From Dokdonella_A sp044227025 (GTDB lineage Bacteria; Pseudomonadota; Gammaproteobacteria; Xanthomonadales; Rhodanobacteraceae): 64,000 nucleotides of DNA. A model generated the notes under the pieces. The model did no database searches, was not told the origin of the DNA, and saw nothing but the letters and a program-made list of their open reading frames with translations. The translations under genes were made by a program, and so were the position numbers. Of this stretch, positions 9,376 to 21,039 are shown piece by piece. Positions within the stretch are counted from its first letter, which is position 1. Every line of letters starts with the position of its first letter. The stretch lies in NCBI RefSeq assembly GCF_044227025.1, contig NZ_JBGAFX010000002.1, forward strand, positions 186,001 to 250,000, given 5' to 3'.

Positions 9376-11517
9376 TTGCTGGCGAGCCTCAGATCCCGTT
9401 TCGAGAAGCGTCCGGACAGTGAGCATGAGCAGGCGATCGTGCGGCTCGCGATCGTCAGCGTGTTCCTCGTCTACCTGTTCGGACTCGTTTCGGTGTCGGG
9501 TTCGCACGCGGCCACGGTGCATACCGCGCTGTGGTACGTGCTGCTCGATGCGATCGTGGGCGCGGCGATCCTCGCCTGGTTGATCTGGAAGCCGGGTATT
9601 TCTCATCCGCGGCGCGTGCTCGGCATGCTGGTCGACTACGGCGCGATGGGCATCATCATGACGCTGTCCGGGCAGGAGCTCGCGCCGCTCTACGTCATCA
9701 TCCTGTGGGTGACGATCGGAAACGGCCTGCGCTACGGGCCGAAATACCTGCTGGGCGGGATGGCCCTGGCCTGCATGTCGTTCCTCGGCGTGATACTGAC
9801 CACGCCGTTCTGGCAGCACAACCAGGCACTCTCGTGGGGATTGCTGACGGGCCTGGTCGCCATCCCGGCGTACCTTTCCTCACTGCTGCGCGCATTGACG
9901 CGTGCGACCGGCGAGGCGCACCGTGCGAATATGGCGAAGAGCACGTTTCTCGCCAACATGAGCCATGAGTTCCGCACTCCGCTGAACGGCATCGCCGGCA
10001 TGTCGGAACTGCTGATGACCACGCGCCTGAGCAACGAGCAACGCGAATGTGCGACCGTGATCCAGACGTCCGCGCGAAGCCTGCTCCTGCTCATCGAGGA
10101 CGTGCTCGACATTTCGGCGATCGAGGCCGGAAAACTGCGGCGCGTCGACGCCGATTTCCACCTGGACGAACTGCTCGATAGCCTTCGCGTGATGATGCAA
10201 CCGATGGCGACGGGCAAGGGCATCGCCTTCGACATCCGCACCGCGGCAGGCACGCCCATGCACCTGCACGGCGACGGCAACCACCTTCGCCAGATTCTCG
10301 TGAACCTCGTCTCAAACGCGATCAAGTTCACCGAGCACGGCAGCGTCCTGATCAACGTCGAACGGACGACCCCGACCGAGCCCGCGGATGCGACGGAAAC
10401 ACGCCTCACGTTCTCGGTGCGCGACACCGGCATTGGCATCCCGACGAGTGCCAAGGCGCGCATCTTCGATGCGTTCGAACAGGCTGAAGGCGGCCACGGT
10501 CGCCGTTTCGGGGGAACCGGCCTCGGTACGACGATCGCACGATCGCTGACGGACCTGCTTGACGGACGCATCGGATTCGATAGCGTCGAGGGCGAGGGTT
10601 CGCATTTCTGGGTCGAGCTTCCTTTCGGAGTGGTTCGGGCCAGGTCGGAAGCGGAAATCGAGACCGCCACGCCGAATGTCATCGAATTCGGCGACCCGTT
10701 CGTGCGCCACCGCGCGCGAACGCGTTCTCTGCAGGTGCTGATCGCGGACGACCAGCCGGCGAACATAACCGTGCTGCAGCGACTGTTGGAGAAGGCTGGT
10801 CATCAGCCGATCGCGGTCGCCAGCGGCGAGGGCGTGCTGGACGCGATCGAGCAGGGCGACTTCGATGCGGTGATCGTCGACCTGCACATGCCGGGTGTCA
10901 GCGGACTCGACGTACTCAAACAGGTTCGCGTGATGCAGGCGGGAAGGACGCTTACGCCTTTCATCGTGCTGAGTGCCGATGCGACGACCACGACCATGCG
11001 CCAGTGCGAGCAGGCCGGCGCACGTGCATTCCTGACCAAGCCGATCTCGATCGCCCGACTGCTCGATACTCTCGCCGAGATTGCCGGCGCCGCAGGTCAG
11101 GAGCGCGTTGGCATGGCCATCCAGGCGGCCGTGCATCGCGAAGAGGTCTCCGCAGTGATCGCGCCGGATGTGTTGCGGGAGCTCGGCGAATTGCAGCTGG
11201 GCACGGATTTCCTAGCGCTGTTCGTCGCCGAATGCCTGCGTGATGCGCTCGCGATCATCGGCGAACTCGAAAAGAGCGGTGCAGCCGGCCGCTGGGATGC
11301 CTACCGCGACGCCTGCCATGCACTCAAGGGCGTCGCCAGCAACATGGGAGCGGTGCAACTTGCGGCCTCGGCATCCGAAGCGATGCGCATCGGCAACTGG
11401 CAGCTGCCGCGCGAATGGCGCGAACGCGTGCGCCGCCTGCGCGAACAGCTCGAAAGTGCCCGCGCTGCGCTGAACGACGGCGTCGCCGCGGATGCCAGCG
11501 CCGAGCGGCCCTCATGA
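9376..11517 (+). CDS. rpfC: RpfC: DSF-sensing hybrid histidine kinase
   Basis: 713 aa from TTG 9376, with AAGGAG nine bases upstream; RpfC of Xanthomonas is about 726 aa. The N terminus (RFEKRPDSEHEQ, then hydrophobic segments to about residue 175) forms the RpfC-type membrane input domain. Then come the dimerisation/phosphoacceptor motif MSHEFRTPLNG with His197, an HATPase domain (NLVSNAIKF, DTGIGIP, GGTGLGTTIA), a receiver with Asp502 (VIVDLHMPGVSG) and a C-terminal HPt domain with His648 (ACHALKGVASNMG). It is expected to sense DSF, relay phosphate to RpfG and, by analogy, bind RpfF to limit DSF synthesis. rpfC and rpfG are on the same strand 41 bp apart and converge on rpfF. Confidence 0.94.
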   Translation: MLASLRSRFEKRPDSEHEQAIVRLAIVSVFLVYLFGLVSVSGSHAATVHTALWYVLLDAIVGAAILAWLIWKPGISHPRRVLGMLVDYGAMGIIMTLSGQELAPLYVIILWVTIGNGLRYGPKYLLGGMALACMSFLGVILTTPFWQHNQALSWGLLTGLVAIPAYLSSLLRALTRATGEAHRANMAKSTFLANMSHEFRTPLNGIAGMSELLMTTRLSNEQRECATVIQTSARSLLLLIEDVLDISAIEAGKLRRVDADFHLDELLDSLRVMMQPMATGKGIAFDIRTAAGTPMHLHGDGNHLRQILVNLVSNAIKFTEHGSVLINVERTTPTEPADATETRLTFSVRDTGIGIPTSAKARIFDAFEQAEGGHGRRFGGTGLGTTIARSLTDLLDGRIGFDSVEGEGSHFWVELPFGVVRARSEAEIETATPNVIEFGDPFVRHRARTRSLQVLIADDQPANITVLQRLLEKAGHQPIAVASGEGVLDAIEQGDFDAVIVDLHMPGVSGLDVLKQVRVMQAGRTLTPFIVLSADATTTTMRQCEQAGARAFLTKPISIARLLDTLAEIAGAAGQERVGMAIQAAVHREEVSAVIAPDVLRELGELQLGTDFLALFVAECLRDALAIIGELEKSGAAGRWDAYRDACHALKGVASNMGAVQLAASASEAMRIGNWQLPREWRERVRRLREQLESARAALNDGVAADASAERPS

Positions 11518-11552
11518 TGTGACGGTCGCCCGGGCCGGTAAGCCAACAGCTC

Positions 11553-12470
11553 TCAGCGCGCTGCGGCCTGTGCGGGTTCTGCTGGCACGGAACCAGGTTC
11601 CGTTGGTCGCTTGCCCTGCGCGCGCACCAGGCGCTCCATCGTCCTCAGCGACTTGTCCCCCAGTTGCATCGCCGTGTCGACCCAGATTTCCGTGATCTGC
11701 ATGAGTTCGGCGAGGCTGGCGGTGTCGCGCATCTGGCGCACGCGGTTCATCGCCGTACGCGCATGCGCTATCCGCTGGTTGCGCCGGATCAGCTCGTGCA
11801 CGGCCTGCGCTCCTTCCCCTTTGGGCACGAGCACGTCGACGACACCCAGGCGATGCAGTTCATCGCTCGAATAGATCGTGCCGTTGAGCATCATTTCTTC
11901 GGCGAAGCGCGGACTCACGCGCTGGCACAGGAACGAATACGCACCCATGCCCGGGAAAAGGTCGAACAGGACCTCGGGGAAGCCCATGCCGACGCCGCTC
12001 TCGGCGACGATCGAATGGCAGGAAAGGGCCGCCTCGAAGCCGCCGCCGAGCGCATCGCCCTGCACCAGCGCGACGCTGTGCACGTTGCGATTGAGCTGCG
12101 CATGGAATCCGTACACGCCCTCGACGCACTGGCGCGCGTAGGCGAGCAGGTGTTCGCGGTTGCGCGCCCTTATGAGGCGTCCGAACAGGTCCAGGTCGCC
12201 GCCGAGATTGAAAACATCGGCATCGGAGGCGAGCACGATGTGCGCGAGGCGCTCATCGCCATTGGTGGCCTGTAGCGTCAGTCGATCGCCGAGGCGTTTC
12301 TGGAAGTCACGGATTTCCTTGATCAGCAATGTGCTGAAGCAAGGGCGATAGCCGATTTCACGGGGAAATCGACTGGCATGCATGAAGCACCAGCTTGCGT
12401 TGGCGGTTGGATCGTCCTGCGTGCGCAGGAGCCGAAAATCGTTGTCACGTTGCAATAGTTCGACGCTCAT
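11553..12470 (-). CDS. rpfF: RpfF: DSF synthase (crotonase family)
   Basis: 305 aa from ATG 12470 (about 289 in Xanthomonas). RpfF is a dual-function enoyl-CoA hydratase/thioesterase that makes cis-2-unsaturated fatty acid signals from 3-hydroxyacyl-ACP. The two catalytic glutamates are present with the expected 20-residue spacing: Glu146 in GGGFEAALS and Glu166 in GFPEVLFDLFPGMGAYSF. The oxyanion-hole segment DVFNLGGDL is also visible. The gene converges on rpfC (35-bp gap) with the same relative orientation as in Xanthomonas campestris. Its C terminus (RPTEPGSVPAEPAQAAAR) is a low-complexity tail of about 20 residues. A good candidate promoter lies about 100 bp upstream. Confidence 0.95.
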   Translation of the reverse strand: MSVELLQRDNDFRLLRTQDDPTANASWCFMHASRFPREIGYRPCFSTLLIKEIRDFQKRLGDRLTLQATNGDERLAHIVLASDADVFNLGGDLDLFGRLIRARNREHLLAYARQCVEGVYGFHAQLNRNVHSVALVQGDALGGGFEAALSCHSIVAESGVGMGFPEVLFDLFPGMGAYSFLCQRVSPRFAEEMMLNGTIYSSDELHRLGVVDVLVPKGEGAQAVHELIRRNQRIAHARTAMNRVRQMRDTASLAELMQITEIWVDTAMQLGDKSLRTMERLVRAQGKRPTEPGSVPAEPAQAAAR

Positions 12471-12773
12471 TCGGGGCACCCCTAGAGAAAGAGGCCGCTG
12501 GTGACCGCGAACCGAACGGCCAGGAAAAGTTGCACGTCCCGGTGCCCACTTCGGCGATCCCGATCGAGGATAGGCGCAAGCAAAAACATTGACAACGAGG
12601 GCTGGATGTGACAATTCGCAGCAATTCGTCGATCCCTTCACGCAAGACGCATCGTGATGGCTCCGACCGGCGATCACGGCTGGCGGATCGCTGCCCTTGG
12701 GTCGATCCGCACTGGCGCGCTTCTTGCTGGATAATTAAAGGGATTCACGGACTGCATGCACGCACGAGGGAGC
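12471..12773. other. Divergent intergenic region between rpfF and the PilZ gene
   Basis: About 300 bp without a convincing gene. It holds the minus-strand rpfF promoter (12567-12595) and, near its right end, GATAAT at 12730-12735, a possible -10 for the PilZ gene without a clear -35. Short frames here lack a ribosome site and coding character. An rpfF leader of about 90 nt is implied. No riboswitch fold was recognised. Confidence 0.5.
12567..12595 (-). promoter_or_regulatory. Candidate sigma-70 promoter for rpfF
   Basis: On the minus strand TTGTCA (12590-12595) and TATCCT (12567-12572) are separated by exactly 17 nt. They match the -35 and -10 consensus at 5/6 and 4/6. This places the transcript start near 12560, about 90 nt before the rpfF start codon. 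Confidence 0.55.
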
Positions 12774-13121
12774 ATGACCAACGAAGGGGAAAAAAAGGGG
12801 TTGCGGCCGGCACGCATGTCGATCCGCTCCGCTGTGCTGATCAGCAGTGGCCTGAACGCGTGGAGCAGCGAGATCGAGGATATCTCCGCTACCGGCGTGC
12901 TCGTCTCCAAGCCGGACAACTGGCGCGGCAGGATCGACGACGTCTTCGTGCTCGACATGCTGATCGGGGAAGCGCTCGACATCCATGTCGATGCCCGCCT
13001 GGCGCGCGTCACCGACACGCAACTCGGCTTCGCCTACGAGCGGATCCCCGAGAACAAGGAAACACCGCTGTGGAACCTGCTCGGCGGCTACGCCGACCGG
13101 CTCGAACCGTATTCGAGCTGA
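12774..13121 (+). CDS. PilZ-domain protein, candidate c-di-GMP effector
   Basis: 115 aa from ATG 12774, preceded by GAGGG; an in-frame ATG at 12756 would add six residues. It is a single-domain PilZ protein: RMSIR at residues 14-18 fits the RxxxR motif, and EDISATGV gives the D/NxSxxG motif (Asp36, Ser38, Gly41). PilZ domains bind cyclic di-GMP through these residues. A closing beta segment (ARLARVTDTQLGFAYERI) fits the barrel. It sits between rpfF and rpfB on the opposite strand, inside the DSF locus where RpfG, a c-di-GMP phosphodiesterase, is encoded. A role in reading out RpfG activity is inferred from position only. Confidence 0.8.
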   Translation: MTNEGEKKGLRPARMSIRSAVLISSGLNAWSSEIEDISATGVLVSKPDNWRGRIDDVFVLDMLIGEALDIHVDARLARVTDTQLGFAYERIPENKETPLWNLLGGYADRLEPYSS

Positions 13122-13145
13122 CGCAAGCGGACATGCGAGGCCTCG

Positions 13146-13200
13146 GGTAACCGGGAAAACTCGGGCACTGCACCGAATCGCGGCACGGTGCCCGGTTACC
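13146..13200. terminator. Hairpin between convergent PilZ and rpfB genes
   Basis: GTGCCCGGTTACC (13188-13200) is complementary to two blocks on the left, GGTAACCGGG (13146-13155) and CGGGCAC (13162-13168), giving two competing GC-rich stems. Both flanking genes end here, which suits a shared bidirectional terminator. Neither side has a long T tract, so intrinsic activity is uncertain and it may simply be an intergenic repeat. Confidence 0.4.
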
Positions 13201-13225
13201 AGGGGCCAGCGGCGACCATACGCGC

Positions 13226-14914
13226 TCAGTGAGCCCCTGCGGGGGCTGCGTCGCGCAACTCGCGCCGCAGGATCTTGCCGACATTGGTTTTCGGCAGCGA
13301 GTCGCGGAATTCGATGAGCCGGGGCAGCTTGTAGCCGGTCAGGTTGGCCTTGCAGTGCGCGCGCACGGCTTCCTCGGTCAGCCCCGGGTCCTTCTTCACG
13401 ATGACCAGCTTCACTGCCTCACCGGACTTCTCGTCCGGAACACCGACCGCAGCTACCTCGAGCACGCCCGGCAACTGGGCCACGATGTCCTCGATCTCGT
13501 TCGGATAGACGTTGAAGCCGGACACCAGGATCATGTCCTTCTTGCGATCGACGATGTAGACGTAGCCCTTTTCGTCGATGCGCGCGATGTCGCCCGTGCG
13601 CAGCCAGCCATCGGCTGACAGGACCTTGGCGGTCTCCTCCGGGCGGTTCCAGTAGCCCTTCATGACCTGCGGGCCATGGATGCACAACTCGCCGGTTTCG
13701 CCGAGCGGCAGCACCTTGCCATCGTCGTCCTGGATGTTGACGTCGGTCGACGGAATCGGCAGTCCGATCGAACCGTTGTATTCCTGGATGTCGAGCGGGT
13801 TGATGCACGCCGCGGGGCTCGTCTCGGTCAGCCCGTACGCTTCGGCGAGCGCGCATCCGGTCACTTTCTTCCAGCGTTCGGCCACCGCACGCTGTACCGC
13901 CATGCCGCCGCCAAGGGTCATGCGCAGCTTGGAAAAATCGACCTGGTCGAACCCGGGCGTGTTCAGCAGCCCGGCGAAGAGGGTGTTGACGCCGGTCAGC
14001 GAGGTGAAGCCGATCGAGCGGATCGTCTTGACGAAGCCGGGCATGTCGCGCGGATTGGTGATCAGGTGGTTGAAGCCACCGACGCGCGCGAACACGAGGA
14101 AATTCGCCGTCAACGCGAAGATGTGGTACAGCGGCAGCGCGGTGATGACGACTTCCTCGCCTTCGCGCATGTTCGAGCCGATCCAGGCGTAGGCCTGCAA
14201 CATGTTGGATACCATGTTGCGATGGGTCAGCATCGCGCCCTTGGCAACGCCGGTGGTGCCGCCGGTGTATTGCAGGAACGCAAGGTCGTCCGGGCTGATG
14301 TCGATCTTGCCGAGCTTGCTGCGCAGGCCGCGCCCCAGCGCTTCGTTGAAGCGGATCGAGTTCGGCAGCGAGTACGCCGGCACCATCTTCTTGACGTGGC
14401 GCACGACGAAATTCGTGATCGCCGATTTCGGGAACCCAAGCAGGTCGCCGATGCCGGTGCAGATGACGTGCTTGCATTGCGTGCTGCCGACGACTTCGGC
14501 CACGGTCCTGGCGAAATTGTCCAGCACGATGATCGCGCTGGCGCCGGAATCGTCGAGCTGGTGCTTGAGCTCGCGCGGGGTGTACATGGGATTCGTGTTC
14601 ACCACGGTCAGGCCGGCGCGCAGGGCCGCCATGATCGCGATCGGATACTGCAGCAGGTTCGGCAGCATGATCGCGATGCGATCACCCTTGGCGAGCTTGA
14701 GGTCGTTGACCAGGAACGCCGCGAATGTCGCGCTGAGCCGGTCGAGGTCGCCGTAGGTGATGCTGCGACCCATGTTGGTGAAGGCAGGGCGATGGCGGAA
14801 GCGGTCGCAGCATTCCTCCAGCAGGGCAACCACCGAGCGATATTGCTCCGGATCGATTTCGACCGGAGTTCCCGCCGGATAGCTGGCCAGCCAAGGACGT
14901 TGTGTATTCGCCAT
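13226..14914 (-). CDS. rpfB: Long-chain fatty acyl-CoA ligase (RpfB/FadD)
   Basis: 562 aa, usual for FadD. It is an ANL-superfamily enzyme that adenylates long-chain fatty acids and forms acyl-CoA. Motifs: the P-loop-like YTGGTTGVAKGAMLTHRN, the central EAYGLTETSP, the hinge region GWLRTGDIARIDEKGYVYIVDRKKD and the C-terminal catalytic Lys region (LPKTNVGKILRREL). In the Xanthomonas rpf cluster the corresponding gene, rpfB, lies next to rpfF and turns over DSF-family fatty acids; the same strand and neighbourhood support that reading, although general FadD activity is equally expected. The ATG at 14914 follows GGGGAA. A lone PilZ gene separates it from rpfF. Confidence 0.92.
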   Translation of the reverse strand: MANTQRPWLASYPAGTPVEIDPEQYRSVVALLEECCDRFRHRPAFTNMGRSITYGDLDRLSATFAAFLVNDLKLAKGDRIAIMLPNLLQYPIAIMAALRAGLTVVNTNPMYTPRELKHQLDDSGASAIIVLDNFARTVAEVVGSTQCKHVICTGIGDLLGFPKSAITNFVVRHVKKMVPAYSLPNSIRFNEALGRGLRSKLGKIDISPDDLAFLQYTGGTTGVAKGAMLTHRNMVSNMLQAYAWIGSNMREGEEVVITALPLYHIFALTANFLVFARVGGFNHLITNPRDMPGFVKTIRSIGFTSLTGVNTLFAGLLNTPGFDQVDFSKLRMTLGGGMAVQRAVAERWKKVTGCALAEAYGLTETSPAACINPLDIQEYNGSIGLPIPSTDVNIQDDDGKVLPLGETGELCIHGPQVMKGYWNRPEETAKVLSADGWLRTGDIARIDEKGYVYIVDRKKDMILVSGFNVYPNEIEDIVAQLPGVLEVAAVGVPDEKSGEAVKLVIVKKDPGLTEEAVRAHCKANLTGYKLPRLIEFRDSLPKTNVGKILRRELRDAAPAGAH

Positions 14915-15069
14915 GCAAGTTCCCCTGTGGCCGCTGCGGCGTTCGCGCTGGCGGCTCGGTTTCGTTACCCTGCGTCAATCCGCGGGGGTATGTTCGATTG
15001 CAGCACAAGCCCGGAACAGGCGGCAAGCCGCAATGCAACGTGGATTCGTCGGATCGGAGGGATGACTGC

Positions 15070-15489
15070 ATGCGCATTGCCGGAATCGCATTGCTGTGCC
15101 TGCTCGGCGTGGCCTGTTCGCGCACCCCGGACGACGAGGCGATCCGCACGGCGATTTCTGCAGGCGCCGTCGCGATGGAAGCGCACCGCGGCAAGGACGT
15201 GCTCGAGCTGGTCACCGACGATTTCATCGGCAACGACGGCGTCGATCGCGTCGAACTCGGCAACCTGCTGCGCGCGCAAGCGCTCGGCGCGAACGCGATC
15301 GGCGTGCGCATCGGCTCGATCGAGGTGGAACTGCATGGCGATCGCGCCATCGCGCGCTTCGACGCCGACATCTCCGATTCCAGTGGTCGCTGGATCGCCG
15401 ACCGCGCGACGACCCTGCATGTCGAGACCGGCTGGCGCCGCGAAGGCCGGGAATGGCGTTGCTACAACGCCAAATGGACGCAGGACTGA
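15070..15489 (+). CDS. Small putative lipoprotein with NTF2-like domain
   Basis: 139 aa. The N terminus MRIAGIALLCLLGVAC is a lipoprotein signal peptide with Cys16 as the likely lipidated residue. The mature part (DEAIRTAISAGAVAMEAHRGKDVLELVTDDFIG, ending in WRREGREWRCYNAKW) has the size and pattern of SnoaL/NTF2-like domains: an N-terminal helix pair, then an antiparallel sheet. No catalytic assignment is possible. It is divergent from rpfB and convergent with acnA. The start is ATG 15070, after GGAGGGATGACTGC; upstream codons in the frame do not give a signal peptide. Confidence 0.75.
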   Translation: MRIAGIALLCLLGVACSRTPDDEAIRTAISAGAVAMEAHRGKDVLELVTDDFIGNDGVDRVELGNLLRAQALGANAIGVRIGSIEVELHGDRAIARFDADISDSSGRWIADRATTLHVETGWRREGREWRCYNAKWTQD

Positions 15490-15616
15490 ACCGCGCGCAT
15501 CGCAACCAGGCTCGCCACGACCCGCGTGCAAGCTCATTCGTGCCGGGCGGATCGTTGCGGCCGCGCGATGGAAGGCCGCGTCACCTTGGCGCGCGCCTGA
15601 CAAAGGGCCGGAAATG

Positions 15617-15641
15617 AAAACGGCGCGGATGTCCCGCGCCG
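15617..15641 (-). terminator. Rho-independent terminator of acnA
   Basis: Read on the minus strand, CGGCGCGG (15634-15641) and CCGCGCCG (15621-15628) form a perfect 8-bp stem around a 5-nt loop, followed by TTTT. It lies 35 bp after the acnA stop codon. Confidence 0.75.
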
Positions 15642-15675
15642 CCTCCATGCATCGGTCGGAGATCTTGCCGGAACG

Positions 15676-18426
<2,751 letters not shown>

Positions 18427-18549
18427 CTGCATCTCCTGGCTGACTGGCGTCTCGCGTGCTTGCGCTGGCCGGCACGTTCGCTCGAACGGGCTGGCGACTG
18501 CGGGCTCCGCGGGCGCGGCCCGGGGGACGGGCCGGCGACTGGGCCCGCC

Positions 18550-18578
18550 ATTATCGCGCAAACCGCGACAGAGGCCAA
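18550..18578 (-). promoter_or_regulatory. Candidate promoter for acnA
   Basis: On the minus strand TTGGCC (18573-18578) and GATAAT (18550-18555) are 17 nt apart, close to the -35 and -10 consensus. It lies about 125 bp upstream of the acnA start, in the 208-bp gap after hflD, which otherwise holds no gene. Confidence 0.5.
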
Positions 18579-18634
18579 AGCAGCGGCATCCAGGGGTACG
18601 AAGCGAAGCGCTCTGCCTTGACCCGAATTTCGGG

Positions 18635-19258
18635 CTAGCCGCGGTCGAGGGTGCTTCGGGTGAGCAGGCCGCGGGCGAGCATCGCGTATTCGCGCCGTCG
18701 CAGCAGCAGGCGCAGTTGGCCGCCGCCGACCTGGCGCCAGAGCACCGCGGCGCGCACGGCAGCGAGCAGCAGGGAGCGGATCTGCGCAACCGCCTGCGGG
18801 TTGGACAGCTGGGTCGGGGCGCCGTGCACGATCACGCGCGGGCGCAGTTGCGACAAAGTCGAGACGTAAAGTTCGGCCAGGCGGTTTTGCACGGTCGGGT
18901 GCGCCAGGCCGTAATGATCGGCCTGGTGCTTGATCGCGCCGATGCCCTCGCTCAACGCGCGCAGCATGCGCGGGTTGCGCGCGAGACGGCGCTGCAGCCG
19001 CAGTACGCCGAGCACGAGGCGGGTCAGTGGCAGGTTGCGCTCGGCGCCGTCGAACTGCGCGACCAGCGTCTCAAGCCCGAGGCGCACGCCGGTCAGGCCG
19101 CCGAACACGTCGGCGGCGCTGTCCGCATCGATGCGGAACACGCTCGCGAGGCTCGCCTCGATGCTGCCCGCGTCGGCGCGGCCGCTGGTGGCGATTTCAT
19201 GCACGAGCCGGCAACCCTGCAACACGCCGGCGAGCGCGATAACGCGAGCTTCACGCAT
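18635..19258 (-). CDS. hflD: High frequency lysogenization protein HflD
   Basis: 207 aa, close to the 213 aa of E. coli HflD. It is a helical, membrane-associated protein known in E. coli for binding the phage lambda CII activator; its cellular role is unclear. Recognisable features are the N-terminal ALAGVLQGCRLVHEIATSG and LTRLVLGVLRLQRRL, plus the alpha-helical pattern throughout. The start overlaps the end of mnmA by 8 bp, so translation is coupled. The nudJ-mnmA-hflD order is the same as in E. coli, but the next gene here is acnA instead of purB. Confidence 0.9.
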   Translation of the reverse strand: MREARVIALAGVLQGCRLVHEIATSGRADAGSIEASLASVFRIDADSAADVFGGLTGVRLGLETLVAQFDGAERNLPLTRLVLGVLRLQRRLARNPRMLRALSEGIGAIKHQADHYGLAHPTVQNRLAELYVSTLSQLRPRVIVHGAPTQLSNPQAVAQIRSLLLAAVRAAVLWRQVGGGQLRLLLRRREYAMLARGLLTRSTLDRG

Positions 19259-20363
19259 TCGCGCCGTCCCAGCCGCCGTACGGCGCGTCGCTGCACTCGA
19301 TCACGCCGCCACCGAGGCATTCGTCGCTGGCGTAGAAAACGACCGATTGCCCGGGAGTGACTGCGCGTTGCGGCTCGTCGAAGACGACGGTGCACGTATC
19401 GCCGTCGAGTTCCACCAGACAATCCTGCGGCGCCTGGCGGTAGCGCGTCATCGCCGCGCAGCGGAAGGGGGCAGCCGGTGGCGCGCCCGCGATCCAGGTC
19501 GGCGCACTCGCGCGCAGGCGCCGCGATTGCAGCCAGTGGTTGGCATTTCCCTGTGCGACATGCAACACGTTGTTCACCACGTCCTTGCCGATGACATACC
19601 AGGGTTCGCCCTCGGCACCGCGGCGGCCACCAATGCCGAGGCCACTGCGTTGGCCGAGCGTGTAGTAGAACACGCCCGGGTGCTCACCGACGGCGGTTCC
19701 GTCCGGGGTGCGCATCACGCCCGGTTGCGACGGGATGTACGCCGACAGGAAACTGCGGAAGTCGCGTTCGCCGATGAAGCAGATGCCGGTCGAGTCCTTC
19801 TTGTCGTGAGTGGCGAGGCCGGCTTCGCGGGCGAGCCGGCGCACCTCGGTCTTGTCGACGCCGCCGAGCGGAAACAGCGTCGCCGCCAGCGCCTGCTGCC
19901 CGAGCGCATGCAGGAAGTAGGTCTGGTCCTTGCCGGCGTCGTGGGCGCGCAGCAGGCGCCAGCGTCCGTCGACGCAATCGACGCGGGCATAGTGACCGGT
20001 CGCGATCGTCTCCGCGCCGAGTGCGCGGGCATGATCGAGGAAGGTCTTGAACTTGATCTCGCGATTGCACAGCACGTCCGGATTCGGCGTGCGGCCGCGC
20101 CGGTACTCGGCGATGAAGTGCTCGAACACCTGGTCCCAGTACTCGTCGGCGAAGTTGCGCAGGTACAGCGGAATGCCGAGGCGCGCGCAGACCGCGACGG
20201 CGTCCTTGCGGTCCTCGTCGGCATGGCAGGGGCCGTTGCGTTCGTCCTCTTCCCAGTTCTGCATGAACAGGCCGGCGATGGATGCGCCCGCACGCTGCAA
20301 CAGCAATGCGGCGACCGACGAGTCGACGCCGCCGGACATGCCGACGATGGTCCGAGCCGTCAT
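19251..20363 (-). CDS. mnmA: tRNA-specific 2-thiouridylase MnmA
   Basis: 370 aa. MnmA adds sulfur to U34 of tRNA-Lys, -Glu and -Gln using ATP and a persulfide from the Tus relay. Visible are the N-terminal PP-loop GMSGGVDSSVAALLL, the catalytic cysteines in NPDVLCNREIKF and DSTGICFIGER, and GHYARVD in the tRNA-binding region. The N terminus MTARTIVGMSGGVDSS is the normal start. It is the middle gene of the nudJ-like/mnmA/hflD minus-strand run, 64 bp after the Nudix gene and overlapping hflD. Confidence 0.97.
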   Translation of the reverse strand: MTARTIVGMSGGVDSSVAALLLQRAGASIAGLFMQNWEEDERNGPCHADEDRKDAVAVCARLGIPLYLRNFADEYWDQVFEHFIAEYRRGRTPNPDVLCNREIKFKTFLDHARALGAETIATGHYARVDCVDGRWRLLRAHDAGKDQTYFLHALGQQALAATLFPLGGVDKTEVRRLAREAGLATHDKKDSTGICFIGERDFRSFLSAYIPSQPGVMRTPDGTAVGEHPGVFYYTLGQRSGLGIGGRRGAEGEPWYVIGKDVVNNVLHVAQGNANHWLQSRRLRASAPTWIAGAPPAAPFRCAAMTRYRQAPQDCLVELDGDTCTVVFDEPQRAVTPGQSVVFYASDECLGGGVIECSDAPYGGWDGANA

Positions 20364-20427
20364 GACGCCGTTTGCGTCGGCTGTTCGTGAAGATTACGGC
20401 CATGCATGGCCGCTCCTGCTCCCGCGC

Positions 20428-20919
20428 TCATGGGTAGGCGCAAAAATGCCGTACCGCATCGAGCGGCAGGCGCCGTCCGTCGATCCAGTCGTCGACGCTG
20501 GCCAGCACCATCGGGCTGCGCAGGCGTTCGCCGGCTGCGGCAATCTCGCCGCGATCGAGCCAGAGCGCGCGCAGGATGCCGTGGTCGAGTGGATGCGCCG
20601 GATCGTGCCGCAGCGCCTCGGCGCCGAAGGTGAAGCGCACGAACTGGCGCCCGGATGGCGAACACCATTGCTGCACGCCGAGCAGACAGGTCAGCGCGAC
20701 CTTCCAGCCCGTTTCCTCGAACGTTTCGCGTACCGCGGCGTGATGCAGGGATTCGTCCGGTTCAAGGTGCCCGGCGGGCTGGTTGAGCACGACCTTTCCG
20801 CGCACATCTTCCTCGACGAGCAGGAAGCGCCCGTCGCGCGGGACGACCGTTGCGACGGTCACATGGGGCCGCCAGACGTCTTCGTCCAGCTCGGCGGCAG
20901 CATTCGAAATCAGGCTCAT
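20428..20919 (-). CDS. nudJ: Nudix hydrolase, NudJ-like
   Basis: 163 aa from ATG 20919. The Nudix box fits GX5EX7REUXEEXGU: GHLEPDES, then AAVRETFEETGW. Upstream, HVTVATVVPRDGRFLLVEE is the usual first strand pair of this subfamily. In E. coli NudJ (YmfB) hydrolyses thiamine pyrophosphate and nucleoside di/triphosphates and lies just before mnmA, as here, so the subfamily is assigned by sequence plus position. The open frame extends much further upstream, past the divergent clpS start, but that extension has no family similarity. Confidence 0.88.
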   Translation of the reverse strand: MSLISNAAAELDEDVWRPHVTVATVVPRDGRFLLVEEDVRGKVVLNQPAGHLEPDESLHHAAVRETFEETGWKVALTCLLGVQQWCSPSGRQFVRFTFGAEALRHDPAHPLDHGILRALWLDRGEIAAAGERLRSPMVLASVDDWIDGRRLPLDAVRHFCAYP

Positions 20920-21039
20920 CGCGGCAGTGTAACAGGGGGCAGAAGCGGCCTTGCGCGACGCCGGTTCGACACCATCTGCAACACGCTGGACGTCGCCATG
21001 CGGCGTTATACTCGGTGCAACGGAGGATGATGGCTGAAG

